The position numbers were made by a program, and so were the translations under genes. Positions 1 through 11,232 of a stretch of DNA of 64,000 bases are shown piece after piece (within the stretch, counting starts at the first letter, position 1; every line of letters starts with the position of its first letter). Source of the stretch: Vicinamibacteria bacterium (lineage in GTDB: Bacteria > Acidobacteriota > Vicinamibacteria > Fen-336); contig JAMQGV010000048.1 of NCBI GenBank assembly GCA_025994075.1, forward strand, positions 223,332-287,331, written 5' to 3'. Below the pieces are notes generated by a model that did no database searches, was not told the origin of the DNA, and worked only from the letters and a program-made list of their open reading frames with translations.

Positions 1-2
1 AC

Positions 3-797
3 CGAGTCGCGGATGTGGAGCGTCCGGCCGCCGGCACCCTGGACTACCACGAGCAGTACGAGGGCGGCGCGTTCCTCGGAGCCCTCGAGCGCATCCGCAC
101 GCGGCAGGCCGGCCGCATCCTCGATCGACTGCGGGAGCTGGTTCCCGCCGCCGGCGATGTGCTCGACGTCGGCGCCGGCCGCGGCTTCTTCCTCGACGTC
201 TGCCGGGAGCGCGGCCTGGCGCCGCTGGCGGCCCTCGACTCCTCTCCGGTCGCGCTCGAGCTGCTGGCGCAGCGCGGGCACGAGGTCGCCGCGCTGCCCG
301 GCCTCGCGCCGGAGGCGCTGGCGACGGCGCTCGGCCGGCTCTCGTTCGCGCCGCGCATCGTCACCCTGCTCGACGTCGTCGAGCACCTCGACCCCGAAAG
401 CACGCGCGACGAACTGGCGGCCCTGCGGCGCGCCCTGCCCGCGCTGGAGCTGCTGGTCGTCAAGGTGCCCGTCGGCGAGGGCCTGCTGCACGCGACGGCG
501 CTGGGCCTCGGCCGGCTCGGGCTCCACGGCCCGGTGCACCAGCTCTACCAGGTGGGGACCTGGCCGCCCCATCGCCACTACTTCTCCCGCGACTCGCTGC
601 GCCGCCTGCTGGCCGGCCTCGGCCTGCGCATCGTCGCGGAGCAGCCCGAACTCGAGTTCGAGCCGGAGACGCTGACCTCCCGCGTGCGCGGTCTCGCGCT
701 GCCTCGACCGGTCGCGACTCTCGCGGGGCAGGCCTTCGCGCGCCTCGCCGACGCCCTCGGCCGCCACGACGCCGTCGTCCTGTACGCGACACCCTGA
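3..797 (+). CDS. SAM-dependent methyltransferase, 5' end outside window
   Basis: Class I methyltransferase that should transfer a methyl group from S-adenosylmethionine to an unknown substrate. The glycine-rich SAM-binding motif I (VLDVGAGRGFFLD) lies about 55 residues into the visible part, followed by LLDVVEHL, the typical acidic/His motif of the Methyltransf_23/UbiG-like group, and a C-terminal HRHYFSRDSLRRLLAGLGL block common in enzymes acting on polysaccharide or lipid precursors. The frame is open to the first bases of the window. The only start inside is a GTG at base 15, without a ribosome site, and relatives usually carry an N-terminal Cys-containing segment that is missing here, so I read it as truncated by the window edge. 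No neighbour on this side indicates the substrate. Confidence 0.75.
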   Translation, partial: RVADVERPAAGTLDYHEQYEGGAFLGALERIRTRQAGRILDRLRELVPAAGDVLDVGAGRGFFLDVCRERGLAPLAALDSSPVALELLAQRGHEVAALPGLAPEALATALGRLSFAPRIVTLLDVVEHLDPESTRDELAALRRALPALELLVVKVPVGEGLLHATALGLGRLGLHGPVHQLYQVGTWPPHRHYFSRDSLRRLLAGLGLRIVAEQPELEFEPETLTSRVRGLALPRPVATLAGQAFARLADALGRHDAVVLYATP

Positions 798-844
798 GGC
801 GGCGGCGCTGGATTTCGGCGCGGAGCCGTGATCTCCTGCCGCCG

Positions 845-2002
845 ATGTCCGGCTCCCCCGCCTCGCCGCCGCGCGCGCAGGTGCGCTTTCCCGATCCCGC
901 CGGGATCGCCGCGGCCGCGGCGATCCTGCGCGGCGGCGGCCTCGTGGCGATGCCGACCGAGACCGTGTACGGCCTCGCCGGCGACGCCTTCCACGAGCTG
1001 GCGCTGGCCCGCATCTTCGATGTCAAGGAGCGGCCCACGTTCGATCCGCTGATCGTGCACGTGACCGCGGGCGCGGCGCCGCTGCGCCTCGCCGACCTCC
1101 AGTCCGCGCGGCTGGTCGATCCCGCGCGATTGACGGGCCGCCTCCGCGAGGCCGCCGATGCGCTGATCGCGCGCTTCTGGCCCGGTCCGCTGACGCTGGT
1201 CCTGCCGAAGCGCGACGACGTGCCCGACCTGGCCACCAGCGGCCTCCGGTCGGTCGCGGTGCGGATGCCCGCACACCCGGTGGCCCAGGCGCTGCTGGCC
1301 GCCGCGGGCACGCCGCTGGCCGCGCCCAGCGCCAATCGCTTCGGCCGCATCAGCCCGACCAGCGCCGAGGCCGTGATGGACGAACTCGGCGACCGCATCC
1401 CGCTGATCCTCGACGGCGGGCGCTGCGCGGTGGGCGTCGAGTCGACGGTCCTCTCGGTGGGCCAGCACGCGGAGCAGCCGGGTGCGCTGGTCCTGCTGCG
1501 GCCCGGCGCCGTCTCCGCCGCCGTGATCGAGGCGGCAGCGGGCCTGCCCGTCGCAACGCTCGCCGAGCCGGTCGCCCGTGCCGGCCCGCAGGCGTCGCCC
1601 GGGTTGCTCGAGAGCCACTACGCTCCGCGCGTGCCCCTCGCCCTGCTGCCCGCGCCGGTCGCGCATCTCGCCCCCGCGCGAGCCCGCGAGATCGCGCGCG
1701 CGGCCGGCGCGCCGCCTGGCGCGGTCGTCGGCCTGCTGCTGCTGGGCGGGCCCGTCGAGCCCGCGGCCACGGCGTTCGCGACCGCCACGGGCCTCGAGGT
1801 CCATGCGCGCGCGCTGAGCGCCGCCGGCGACCTCGCCGAGGTCGCCCACTCGCTCTTCGCCGAACTGCGCGCGATCGATCGCGCCCTCGCCCACCAGGAC
1901 GAGGCGGTGCTCTTCTGCGAGCCGTGCGCGCCGACGCCGGGGCTCGGCCACGCGATCGCGGACCGCTTGCGGCGGGCGTCAGCCCCCCGGCCGCGGGGCT
2001 GA
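845..2002 (+). CDS. tsaC: Threonylcarbamoyl-AMP synthase, Sua5 type
   Basis: Makes threonylcarbamoyl-AMP from threonine, bicarbonate and ATP, the first step of t6A37 modification in ANN-decoding tRNAs. The N-terminal YrdC domain (about residues 15-200) shows PTETVYGL near residue 37, the KxR motif (KER) near 61, and an APSANRFGRISPT block. A conserved linker (SPGLLESHYAPRVPL) then leads into a C-terminal Sua5 domain, so this is the long two-domain form (385 aa; YrdC-only forms are about 190 aa). The ATG at 845 gives a full domain, but the Shine-Dalgarno sequence is weak and the exact start is uncertain. It lies 47 bases after the methyltransferase and converges on the molybdenum hydroxylase genes. 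Confidence 0.9.
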   Translation: MSGSPASPPRAQVRFPDPAGIAAAAAILRGGGLVAMPTETVYGLAGDAFHELALARIFDVKERPTFDPLIVHVTAGAAPLRLADLQSARLVDPARLTGRLREAADALIARFWPGPLTLVLPKRDDVPDLATSGLRSVAVRMPAHPVAQALLAAAGTPLAAPSANRFGRISPTSAEAVMDELGDRIPLILDGGRCAVGVESTVLSVGQHAEQPGALVLLRPGAVSAAVIEAAAGLPVATLAEPVARAGPQASPGLLESHYAPRVPLALLPAPVAHLAPARAREIARAAGAPPGAVVGLLLLGGPVEPAATAFATATGLEVHARALSAAGDLAEVAHSLFAELRAIDRALAHQDEAVLFCEPCAPTPGLGHAIADRLRRASAPRPRG

Positions 2003-2017
2003 CACCCGGTCTCCCGA

Positions 2018-4150
2018 TCAGCCCGCGAGCGCGGCCCTGACCCGTTCCGGGGTCAGCGGCAGCCGGTGGAAGCGCACGCCCGTGGCGTCGAACACCGCAT
2101 TGGCGATCGCCCCGCCCATCGGCACGATGGCGGGCTCGCCGCCGCCCTGCGGCGCCAGCCCGTCGTTGGGCACCAGCACCACCTCGATCTGCGGCAGCCA
2201 CGAGAACTGCGGGATCGTGTAGGTCGCGAAGTCGCGGTCGAGCACGTCGCCGCCGCGGAACCGGAGTTCTTCGCTGAGCACGTAGCCGAGCCCCATCGTC
2301 ACGCAGCCTTCGACCTGCAGCGTCGCGCCCTGCGGGTTGACGACGAGGCCCATGTCCTGCGCCGCCACGACGCGCTCGACACGGATGGCGCCGCTCGCCC
2401 GGTCGACCCGCACCTCGACGGCCAGCGCGCAGTAGGTCCCGGAGTCGATCCCGACCGCGAGGCCCTGCCCACGGCCGGTCGGACCCGGTCCCGGCCGCCA
2501 GCCGAGCCGCTCGGCCGCGACCTTCAGCACCCGCTGCGCCCGCGCGTCGCTGGTGTTGCGCAGGCGGAAGGCCAGCGCGTCCTCCTTCGCCGCCGCCGCC
2601 ATCAGGTCGATCTGCGACTCGCGCGCGAACACGTTGGTGCCGGCACCAGGCGCTCGCCAGGCGCCGACGGCGAACGGGTGCAGGCTCCCGGCCGCGTTCC
2701 GCCCCGCCGACGCCCGCACCCGCGCGTCCGGCGGGTCGTAGAGGATCTCGGCGGCGCGGGTGCCGGCCGCGATCACGTGGTAGTCCCAGGCGGAGATGCG
2801 GCCGTCCGCGCCGAGCGCCGACGCGACGCGGACGACGGCGGCCGGGTCGAACGTGTCGAAGAAGAACTCCTCCGAGCGCGTCCAGGCGACCATCACCGGG
2901 CGCCCGGTCAGCTTCGCGAGCCGAGCGGCCTCGACGGCCTGGCCCACCGCGGCCTTGCCGCCGAAGCCGCCGCCCACGAACGGCGTCACCACCCGCACGG
3001 CCTTCTCGTCGAGGCCGAGCGCCTGGGCGATCCGCGGCTGCGCGCCGAACGGTGTCTGGGTCCCGGCCCACACCGTGACCCGGCCGTCCTTCATCTCCGC
3101 CACGGCCGTGTGCGGCTCGATCGGGGCGTGGGCGACGTAGCCGGTGCGATAGGTGACGTCGAACACGCGGTCGCCCGCGGCTTTCGCCGCGGCCAGCGCC
3201 GCCGTGGCGTCGCCCCGGCTCTCGCGCACCTCGGGCTCCGGCGCGTGTTTCGTGAAGTGGTCGCCGACCGACTCGGTGTCGAACGCGGGCTCGGGCAGCG
3301 TCCAGCGCGCGTCGACCGCAGCCAGCGCCTGCTCCGCGCGCTCGGGGTCGGCGTGCAGCACGGCGACCAGGTCGCCCTCCTCGACGACGACCACGCCCGG
3401 CAGCGCCTTCGCCTTCGCGAGGTCCAGCGAGACGCGGGTCGCGCCGTGGACCGGCGGCCGCAGCAACCGCGCGTGCAGCAGGCCCGGGCGCCGCACGTCA
3501 CCCGCGTACTGCGCGCGCCCCGTGACCTTGTCGCGGGCGTCGAGCCGCTTCGTCGGGCGACCCATCACGTCGAAGTCGGCGGCTGCGCGCAGCACAGCCT
3601 TCTCGCCGACGAGGCGCGTGATCGCCTGCCCTTTCGCGAGCGCGCCGTAGCTCACCTGGCGCCGGGCGTCGCCTTTCACCGAGACGACGCCGCGCGCAGC
3701 CTCGAGCTGCGCCAGCGGCACGCCGAGGCGATCTGCCGCCAGATTCAGCAGCACGGTCCGAGCTTCGGCCGCCGCCGCGCGCAGTGCGGGGCCGAAGATC
3801 CGGGTCGACAGCGAGCCCCAGGTCCCGGCGTCCCACGGGCACAGGTCGGTGTCGCCCATCACCATCGTGAGCTGGTCGAGCCCGACCCGCAGTTCTTCCG
3901 CGGCCATCTGCGCGAGCGACGTTTGCACGCCCTGCCCCATCTCGATCTTCCCGGAGAAGATCGTGACGCGGCCCTCGGGGTCGATCCGCAGGTAGGCGTT
4001 GAGGTCCTCGGGATAGCCGCGCTGCTGCGCGGCGAGGTCCGACGCGCGGGTCGCGACCAGGACGACGATGCCGCCGCCCAGCAGCTTGCAGAAGGTGCGG
4101 CGGTCGACTTCGACGGAGGCGCCTTCTTCGATCTCGAGCGAGCGCGTCAT
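2018..4150 (-). CDS. Molybdopterin-binding subunit of xanthine dehydrogenase-family oxidoreductase (IorB-like)
   Basis: Large catalytic subunit of a molybdenum hydroxylase of the aldehyde/isoquinoline oxidoreductase group; it would hydroxylate an aldehyde or N-heterocycle. Visible marks are a twin-arginine export signal (DRRTFCKLLGGGIVVLV, near residues 16-33), the GGGFGGK molybdopterin motif in the middle, and a C-terminal GGGEPAIVPMGGAIANAVF block whose Glu is the expected catalytic base. The length of 710 aa fits the IorB type. The ATG at 4150 overlaps the stop of the upstream 2Fe-2S subunit gene by four bases (ATGA), so the two are translationally coupled. No FAD subunit gene is nearby; this agrees with the IorAB type, which passes electrons to a separate cytochrome. 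The substrate cannot be told from sequence. Confidence 0.87.
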   Translation of the reverse strand: MTRSLEIEEGASVEVDRRTFCKLLGGGIVVLVATRASDLAAQQRGYPEDLNAYLRIDPEGRVTIFSGKIEMGQGVQTSLAQMAAEELRVGLDQLTMVMGDTDLCPWDAGTWGSLSTRIFGPALRAAAAEARTVLLNLAADRLGVPLAQLEAARGVVSVKGDARRQVSYGALAKGQAITRLVGEKAVLRAAADFDVMGRPTKRLDARDKVTGRAQYAGDVRRPGLLHARLLRPPVHGATRVSLDLAKAKALPGVVVVEEGDLVAVLHADPERAEQALAAVDARWTLPEPAFDTESVGDHFTKHAPEPEVRESRGDATAALAAAKAAGDRVFDVTYRTGYVAHAPIEPHTAVAEMKDGRVTVWAGTQTPFGAQPRIAQALGLDEKAVRVVTPFVGGGFGGKAAVGQAVEAARLAKLTGRPVMVAWTRSEEFFFDTFDPAAVVRVASALGADGRISAWDYHVIAAGTRAAEILYDPPDARVRASAGRNAAGSLHPFAVGAWRAPGAGTNVFARESQIDLMAAAAKEDALAFRLRNTSDARAQRVLKVAAERLGWRPGPGPTGRGQGLAVGIDSGTYCALAVEVRVDRASGAIRVERVVAAQDMGLVVNPQGATLQVEGCVTMGLGYVLSEELRFRGGDVLDRDFATYTIPQFSWLPQIEVVLVPNDGLAPQGGGEPAIVPMGGAIANAVFDATGVRFHRLPLTPERVRAALAG

Positions 4151-4620
4151 GCGACACCTCCCCGCGCCGCCGCGTCTTCGATCGCGGCCAGGATCCTCCG
4201 GTGCGCGCCGCAGCGGCACAGGTTGCCCTCCATCTCGGCGGCGATCTGGGCCCGGGTCGGGCGCGGCTGGCGCTGCAGCAGCGCCCACGCGTTCATGATC
4301 ATGCCGGGCGTGCAGTAGCCGCACTGGAGGGCGTCGTGGTCGACGAACGCCTGCTGCAGCACGTGGAGCTGCCCGTCGCGCTCCAGCCCTTCGATGGTGA
4401 CGACCTCGCGGCCGTCGACCTCGGCGAGAGGGGTCGCGCACGAGCGCACCGCGCGGCCGTCGACGCCCACGGTGCAGGAACCGCACAGCCCTTCCCCGCA
4501 GCCGTACTTGGTACCGGTGAGCTCGAGGTCGGTGCGCAGGACCCAGAGCAGGCTGCGCTGGTCGTCAGTTTCGAGGAGAACGGGACGGCCGTTGAGGCGG
4601 AACCGGACGGTTCGCTGCAT
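4147..4620 (-). CDS. 2Fe-2S subunit of molybdenum hydroxylase (IorA-like)
   Basis: Small electron-transfer subunit of 157 aa carrying two [2Fe-2S] clusters. The plant-ferredoxin cluster ligands are in GCGEGLCGSC plus a downstream Cys (RSCATPL). The second, four-helix cluster uses QCGYCTPGM and NLCRCG. This is the standard layout for IorA, CoxS and the small subunits of aldehyde oxidases. ATG at 4620 follows a GGAGGT ribosome site. The gene lies directly upstream of and overlapping the molybdopterin subunit. The partner carries the Tat signal and this subunit has none, so it is probably exported as a hitchhiker with the folded complex. Confidence 0.92.
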   Translation of the reverse strand: MQRTVRFRLNGRPVLLETDDQRSLLWVLRTDLELTGTKYGCGEGLCGSCTVGVDGRAVRSCATPLAEVDGREVVTIEGLERDGQLHVLQQAFVDHDALQCGYCTPGMIMNAWALLQRQPRPTRAQIAAEMEGNLCRCGAHRRILAAIEDAAARGGVA

Positions 4621-4655
4621 GAAGACCTCCGCGCAGGCTCTGGCGGAGTAGTGCC

Positions 4656-4675
4656 GGAGCCTCGATCAAGGCTCC
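4656..4675 (-). promoter_or_regulatory. Hairpin in the 5' leader of the molybdenum hydroxylase genes
   Basis: A perfect 7-base-pair stem (GGAGCCT / AGGCTCC on the minus strand) with a six-base loop lies about 36 bases upstream of the ATG at 4620. No T-run follows, so it is not an intrinsic terminator in either direction. It may be a small leader structure or chance. The rest of the 162-base gap (4621-4782) shows no other clear signal. Confidence 0.3.
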
Positions 4676-4782
4676 TCGTGGGGGGCGCCGCGCTCGCGGG
4701 CGGGCGCCCGGACGCGAGAATTCCGGGCGCAAGTCTGACACGGATCCCGCGGCGCCCGGCGAGGGGCGGACCCCCGATCGCG

Positions 4783-6072
4783 TCAGCGGCCGGCGAAGAG
4801 GGCGGTCAGCGCGGCCACCATCGCGGCCTGGTCCTGGCTCGAGGCCAGCTCGCGGATCGAGTGCATCGACAGCATCGGGTTGCCGACGTCCACCGTGGCC
4901 ACGCCGAGGCGGGCCGCGGTGATCGGGCCGATCGTCGAGCCGCAGGGCAGGTCGCTGCGCATCACGAAGCGCTGGACCGGCACCCCCGCGGCCTGCGCCG
5001 CGCGCTCGAAGCGCAGCGCCGTGGCGCCGTTCGTCGCGTAGCGCTGGTTGCTGTTGAGCTTGATCACCGGGCCGCCGCCGAGTTTCGGCGCGTGCTGCGG
5101 CTCGTGCAGGTCGGCGTAGTTGGGGTGCACGCCGTGGGCCATGTCGGCCGACACGCACAGCGACCGCGCCAGCGCGCGGTGCACGTCCTCCGCCGTGCCA
5201 CCGGTCGTGCGCACGATCCGCTCCAGCAGGCTCCACAGGAACGCGGAGCTGGCGCCTTCGGCGCTCTGGCTGCCGACCTCCTCGTGGTCGTAGAGGGCGA
5301 TCACGAGCGTCGGCGCGGGCCGGCCCGGCGCGGCGGCGCAGAGTGCCTCGAGCGCCGCGTGGCAGGAGGCCAGGTTGTCGAGGCGCGGCGCGTGGACGAA
5401 CTCGCCGTCGAGCCCGGAGACGCAGGGCGGGACGGCGTCGTGCAGCATCAGGTCCGAACCGGCGATCGCATCGGCGGGCACGCCCAGCTCGGCCGAGAGC
5501 AGCGCGTCGAGCCAGCCCTCGTCGCCGCCGCCGAGACCCGCGAGCGGCGGCAGGTGGTTCTGCTTGTGGAGCACCAGGCCGCGCTCGTTGACCTCGCGAT
5601 CAAAGTGGATGGCGAGGCTCGGCACCCGGCACAGCGGCCGCGTCATCCTCAGCAGCCGCGGCTGCTCCTCCCCCGCGACGAACACGCGCCCGGCCAGCGA
5701 CAGGTCGCGGTCGAGCCAGGTGTGCAGCAGCACGCCGCCGTAGACCTCGACCGCGAACTGGCGGAAGCCGTTGCGGTTCAGCTCGCCGCGCGGCTTGAGC
5801 CGCAGGTTGGGGCTGTCGGTGTGGGCGCCGATCAGCAGGAACCCGGCCTCGGCGGGCGGCGCGGACCCGAGCGCGAAGGCCACCAGCGTCGAGTCGTGGC
5901 GCACGACCACGTGGCGCGCGCCGGCCTCGAGCTTCCAGGCGTCGCCCTCGTCGAGCGCGGTGAAGCCGTGGGCCGCGAGCCGGGCGCGGGCCTCGGCGAC
6001 GGCGTGGAAGGGCGTCGGCGACGCCTCGACGTACGACAGCAGGCTGCGGGTCAGGGTGGGGGTCTCGGGCAT
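4783..6072 (-). CDS. apeB: M18 family aspartyl aminopeptidase
   Basis: Zinc aminopeptidase of the M18 family (ApeB / human DNPEP type), expected to remove N-terminal acidic or other residues from peptides in the cytoplasm. All metal-site motifs are visible in order: AHTDSP (His and Asp), the APRLDN bridging Asp, YDHEEVGS (catalytic and ligand Glu), SADMAHG (Asp) and MLSMHSIRE (final His). The 429 aa match the family length. The ATG at 6072 has a GGAGGAGACG ribosome site and 23 bases separate it from the end of dnaE2, so the two are probably co-transcribed without an obvious functional link. Confidence 0.93.
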   Translation of the reverse strand: MPETPTLTRSLLSYVEASPTPFHAVAEARARLAAHGFTALDEGDAWKLEAGARHVVVRHDSTLVAFALGSAPPAEAGFLLIGAHTDSPNLRLKPRGELNRNGFRQFAVEVYGGVLLHTWLDRDLSLAGRVFVAGEEQPRLLRMTRPLCRVPSLAIHFDREVNERGLVLHKQNHLPPLAGLGGGDEGWLDALLSAELGVPADAIAGSDLMLHDAVPPCVSGLDGEFVHAPRLDNLASCHAALEALCAAAPGRPAPTLVIALYDHEEVGSQSAEGASSAFLWSLLERIVRTTGGTAEDVHRALARSLCVSADMAHGVHPNYADLHEPQHAPKLGGGPVIKLNSNQRYATNGATALRFERAAQAAGVPVQRFVMRSDLPCGSTIGPITAARLGVATVDVGNPMLSMHSIRELASSQDQAAMVAALTALFAGR

Positions 6073-6095
6073 CGTCTCCTCCGCCCGCAAGGGTA

Positions 6096-9200
<3,105 letters not shown>

Positions 9201-9218
9201 CGGAGTCGAGTTCTATGT

Positions 9219-9236
9219 TTTCGCTTTTTGTTCGCC
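9219..9236. promoter_or_regulatory. Candidate LexA operator upstream of dnaE2
   Basis: TTTCGC-N6-TTCGCC (read on the plus strand) lies 18 bases upstream of the dnaE2 ATG. The same two half-sites with the same six-base spacer occur at 33477-33494 in the lexA promoter. The 11-base period equals that of the GTTC-N7-GTTC direct repeat known for alphaproteobacterial LexA. The surrounding 70 bases are unusually A/T-rich for this genome. A -35-like TCGACA on the minus strand lies just upstream, so a bound repressor would cover the promoter. Confidence 0.55.
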
Positions 9237-9270
9237 TTGTCGAGTCCCCGAACCGGGGCCGAACCTGAAG

Positions 9271-10380
9271 TTATCTTCCAGCTCTCTGGTCAACGTCGGC
9301 AGCGTCGTCCACCTGGGCCAGGGCACGTCGGGCCAGAGTCTCGTCACTCTCGCCCCACACCCAGTTCGAGAAGAACGTCAGCGTTCCGCTCGCGAGGGCC
9401 TCTCGCAGGAACTCAGTGGCACGGGGCTCCTTCATCTGGATCAGGCCGAGCGCGCAGTGAACGGCATGGTCGAGGCTGATCAGCGCCGCGTTGCCGGTAC
9501 CCCTGGACCCCTCGACGAAGACCTCCATCGACTTCAGCAACTGGCCGCGCACCCGCTCGTCGTCGAACCGTCCGACCACGGCCAGCAGTTCCTTCTCGCC
9601 GAGGAACCGGCCGTCGCCCGAGGCGAAGTTGCAGGGCTGGAGGAACGCCTCCCTGCCTCGCTCGTCGCCCATCAGACACAGGGCGAGCATTGCCTGCGAT
9701 CGCATCCAGGGCGGGTCGGCGAGGGCCTTGGCGGCTGCGTCCGCCGCGGCCTGGCCGTATCGGCCCGAGCCCAGCGCCAGCACCGCGCGGCGCGAGGCCG
9801 GGCAGGAGGAGAAGAGTCTGATCGCGGTGATCAGGAGGGGCACCACGGCCGGGTCGTCGGTGATGCGTTGCAACGCCCAGAACGCGTTGGCTTGAGTCGC
9901 TCCAGCGTACTTTTCGATCTCGCCGGCGACTTCCAGCAGCCGAGGGACTGCGCGCGCCGCCGCGGGCCCGATGTGGCCCAAGGCGTACTCGGCGATACTG
10001 ACGGTAGTCGGATTCGGCAGGTTCAACATCCCGATCAGCGTATCGATGGCGGGCTCCCCGAACCGGGCCAGCAGCAGCGAGTACGCGTTGTCCGGGTCCT
10101 CGGCCTCCCGAATGAGGTGGGTCCAAGTGTGACCGTCGCCAATACGCGCGGCGATCACCGGAATCGCCGGAACGTGTCGAAGCTCGGCGAGTGCCAGCAT
10201 GGCTCCCAGCTCGACGGCCACCACCTGGGCGACGATCAGGTTGTAGTCGTCGTCCGGACCCCGCTTCTCCCTTCGGGCGCCGTAGGTCAGCGCCTGCATC
10301 AGACCTCTCAGGTCACGAGCCGCCTTCATCCTCGAGACGTCGGGCGGGCCACGGTGCAGGATGCGATCGAGCAACCTCAT
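9271..10380 (-). CDS. HEAT-repeat protein of unknown function
   Basis: Predicted soluble alpha-solenoid of 369 aa. Helical repeats with the HEAT pattern can be seen from about residue 110, for example IAEYALGHIGPAAARAVPRLL and RRAVLALGSGRYGQAAADAAAKALADP, as in PBS-lyase HEAT families. No signal peptide, membrane segment or catalytic motif was recognised. I chose the ATG at 10380 because a strong GGAGGAGG site lies just before it; an in-frame start 11 codons upstream would place that site inside the gene. Base composition is clearly less GC-rich than the neighbours, with more A/T in third codon positions, which suggests recent acquisition. The function is unknown. Confidence 0.65.
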   Translation of the reverse strand: MRLLDRILHRGPPDVSRMKAARDLRGLMQALTYGARREKRGPDDDYNLIVAQVVAVELGAMLALAELRHVPAIPVIAARIGDGHTWTHLIREAEDPDNAYSLLLARFGEPAIDTLIGMLNLPNPTTVSIAEYALGHIGPAAARAVPRLLEVAGEIEKYAGATQANAFWALQRITDDPAVVPLLITAIRLFSSCPASRRAVLALGSGRYGQAAADAAAKALADPPWMRSQAMLALCLMGDERGREAFLQPCNFASGDGRFLGEKELLAVVGRFDDERVRGQLLKSMEVFVEGSRGTGNAALISLDHAVHCALGLIQMKEPRATEFLREALASGTLTFFSNWVWGESDETLARRALAQVDDAADVDQRAGR

Positions 10381-10437
10381 CTTCGCCTCCTCCGGGACGG
10401 GCTCCCCGGACATTTGCCGACAGGCACGGAGCCGCGC

Positions 10438-10659
10438 TCACCTCACCTTCACCCGACTACCGGCCAGGTGGAGCCACGGCCCGAGGCTCGTCAGCACGCA
10501 CGCCTGAAAGAGGCGATCGGCACCGAAGAACAGCGATGCCAGTGCCAGTGCCAGCGCCGTCGCGACGGAGTACACGCCGAGAGCACTGCACGTGACGGCC
10601 GCTCTCGCGGCGCCGGCCGACTCGAAGGTCAGGAGCGCTGTAGCGCCCTTCTCGTTCAT
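10438..10659 (-). CDS. Small putative membrane protein
   Basis: Possible 73-residue protein with one or two hydrophobic stretches (VTCSALGVYSVATALALALA near residue 20, then LFQACVLTSLGPWLHLAG). It sits upstream of the HEAT-repeat gene in the same less GC-rich patch and reads in the same direction. The ATG at 10659 starts at MNEKGA; an upstream start at 10731 is also possible. There is no recognisable family and only a weak ribosome site, so it may be a real small gene or chance. The 60 bases between the two genes hold no clear signal. Confidence 0.35.
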   Translation of the reverse strand: MNEKGATALLTFESAGAARAAVTCSALGVYSVATALALALASLFFGADRLFQACVLTSLGPWLHLAGSRVKVR

Positions 10660-10764
10660 GGCGTCCGCCCTGTGAGTCCGCAGGGCCGCTGCTGGAGAAC
10701 CTGACCCCGTATATCCCCAACGGGGCTGCAAGTCAATCTTCCGGGAAGATCCAGGGAACGACTT

Positions 10765-11226
10765 CTAGGTCGGAGGCCTTCCCGGGCCGCGCCGAGTCCG
10801 CCGAGCTTCGAGGTAGCGGCGGAGGCCGAAGTAGCCGCCGATGCCTGCGGCCACGCCGAGCACCGTGTTGCCCACGACGTAGGGCCAGAACAGCGGCTTC
10901 AGCACCGCCAGCAGCGCGTCGGCCCCACCCTCGGCGGGCCAGGCCAGGCGCGACAGCGGCACCCCCAGCAGCAGGCAGCCGAGGCCCGTGCCGGCCATGT
11001 AGAGCGGCACCAGCGTCCACGGGTTGTTGACGTAGGCCCCGGCCAGGATCGCGACCTTGCTGAGGCGGAAGGCGACGGCGATCAGCAGCGCCATCCCGGT
11101 GTGGATGCCGAGCAGCGGGAAGAACGCGATCCACACGCCGATGCCGAACGCCAGCGCCGTGCGGTGCGGGCTGTCCGGCGCGTGCAGCAGCAGGGCGAGC
11201 GCCCGCCGCAGCTTCGCTCGCGTCAT
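10765..11226 (-). CDS. DUF2062 membrane protein
   Basis: Inner-membrane protein of 153 aa of the DUF2062 family, function unknown. Typical features are a HRTALAFGIGVWIAFFPLLG first helix, the conserved NNPWTLVPLY segment near residue 67, and a third hydrophobic segment (FWPYVVGNTVLGVAAGIGG) before a basic tail. It starts six bases after the thiL stop, so it is probably expressed with thiL. Family members often sit beside unrelated metabolic genes, so context does not give a role. Confidence 0.85.
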   Translation of the reverse strand: MTRAKLRRALALLLHAPDSPHRTALAFGIGVWIAFFPLLGIHTGMALLIAVAFRLSKVAILAGAYVNNPWTLVPLYMAGTGLGCLLLGVPLSRLAWPAEGGADALLAVLKPLFWPYVVGNTVLGVAAGIGGYFGLRRYLEARRTRRGPGRPPT

Positions 11227-11232
11227 CGAACG

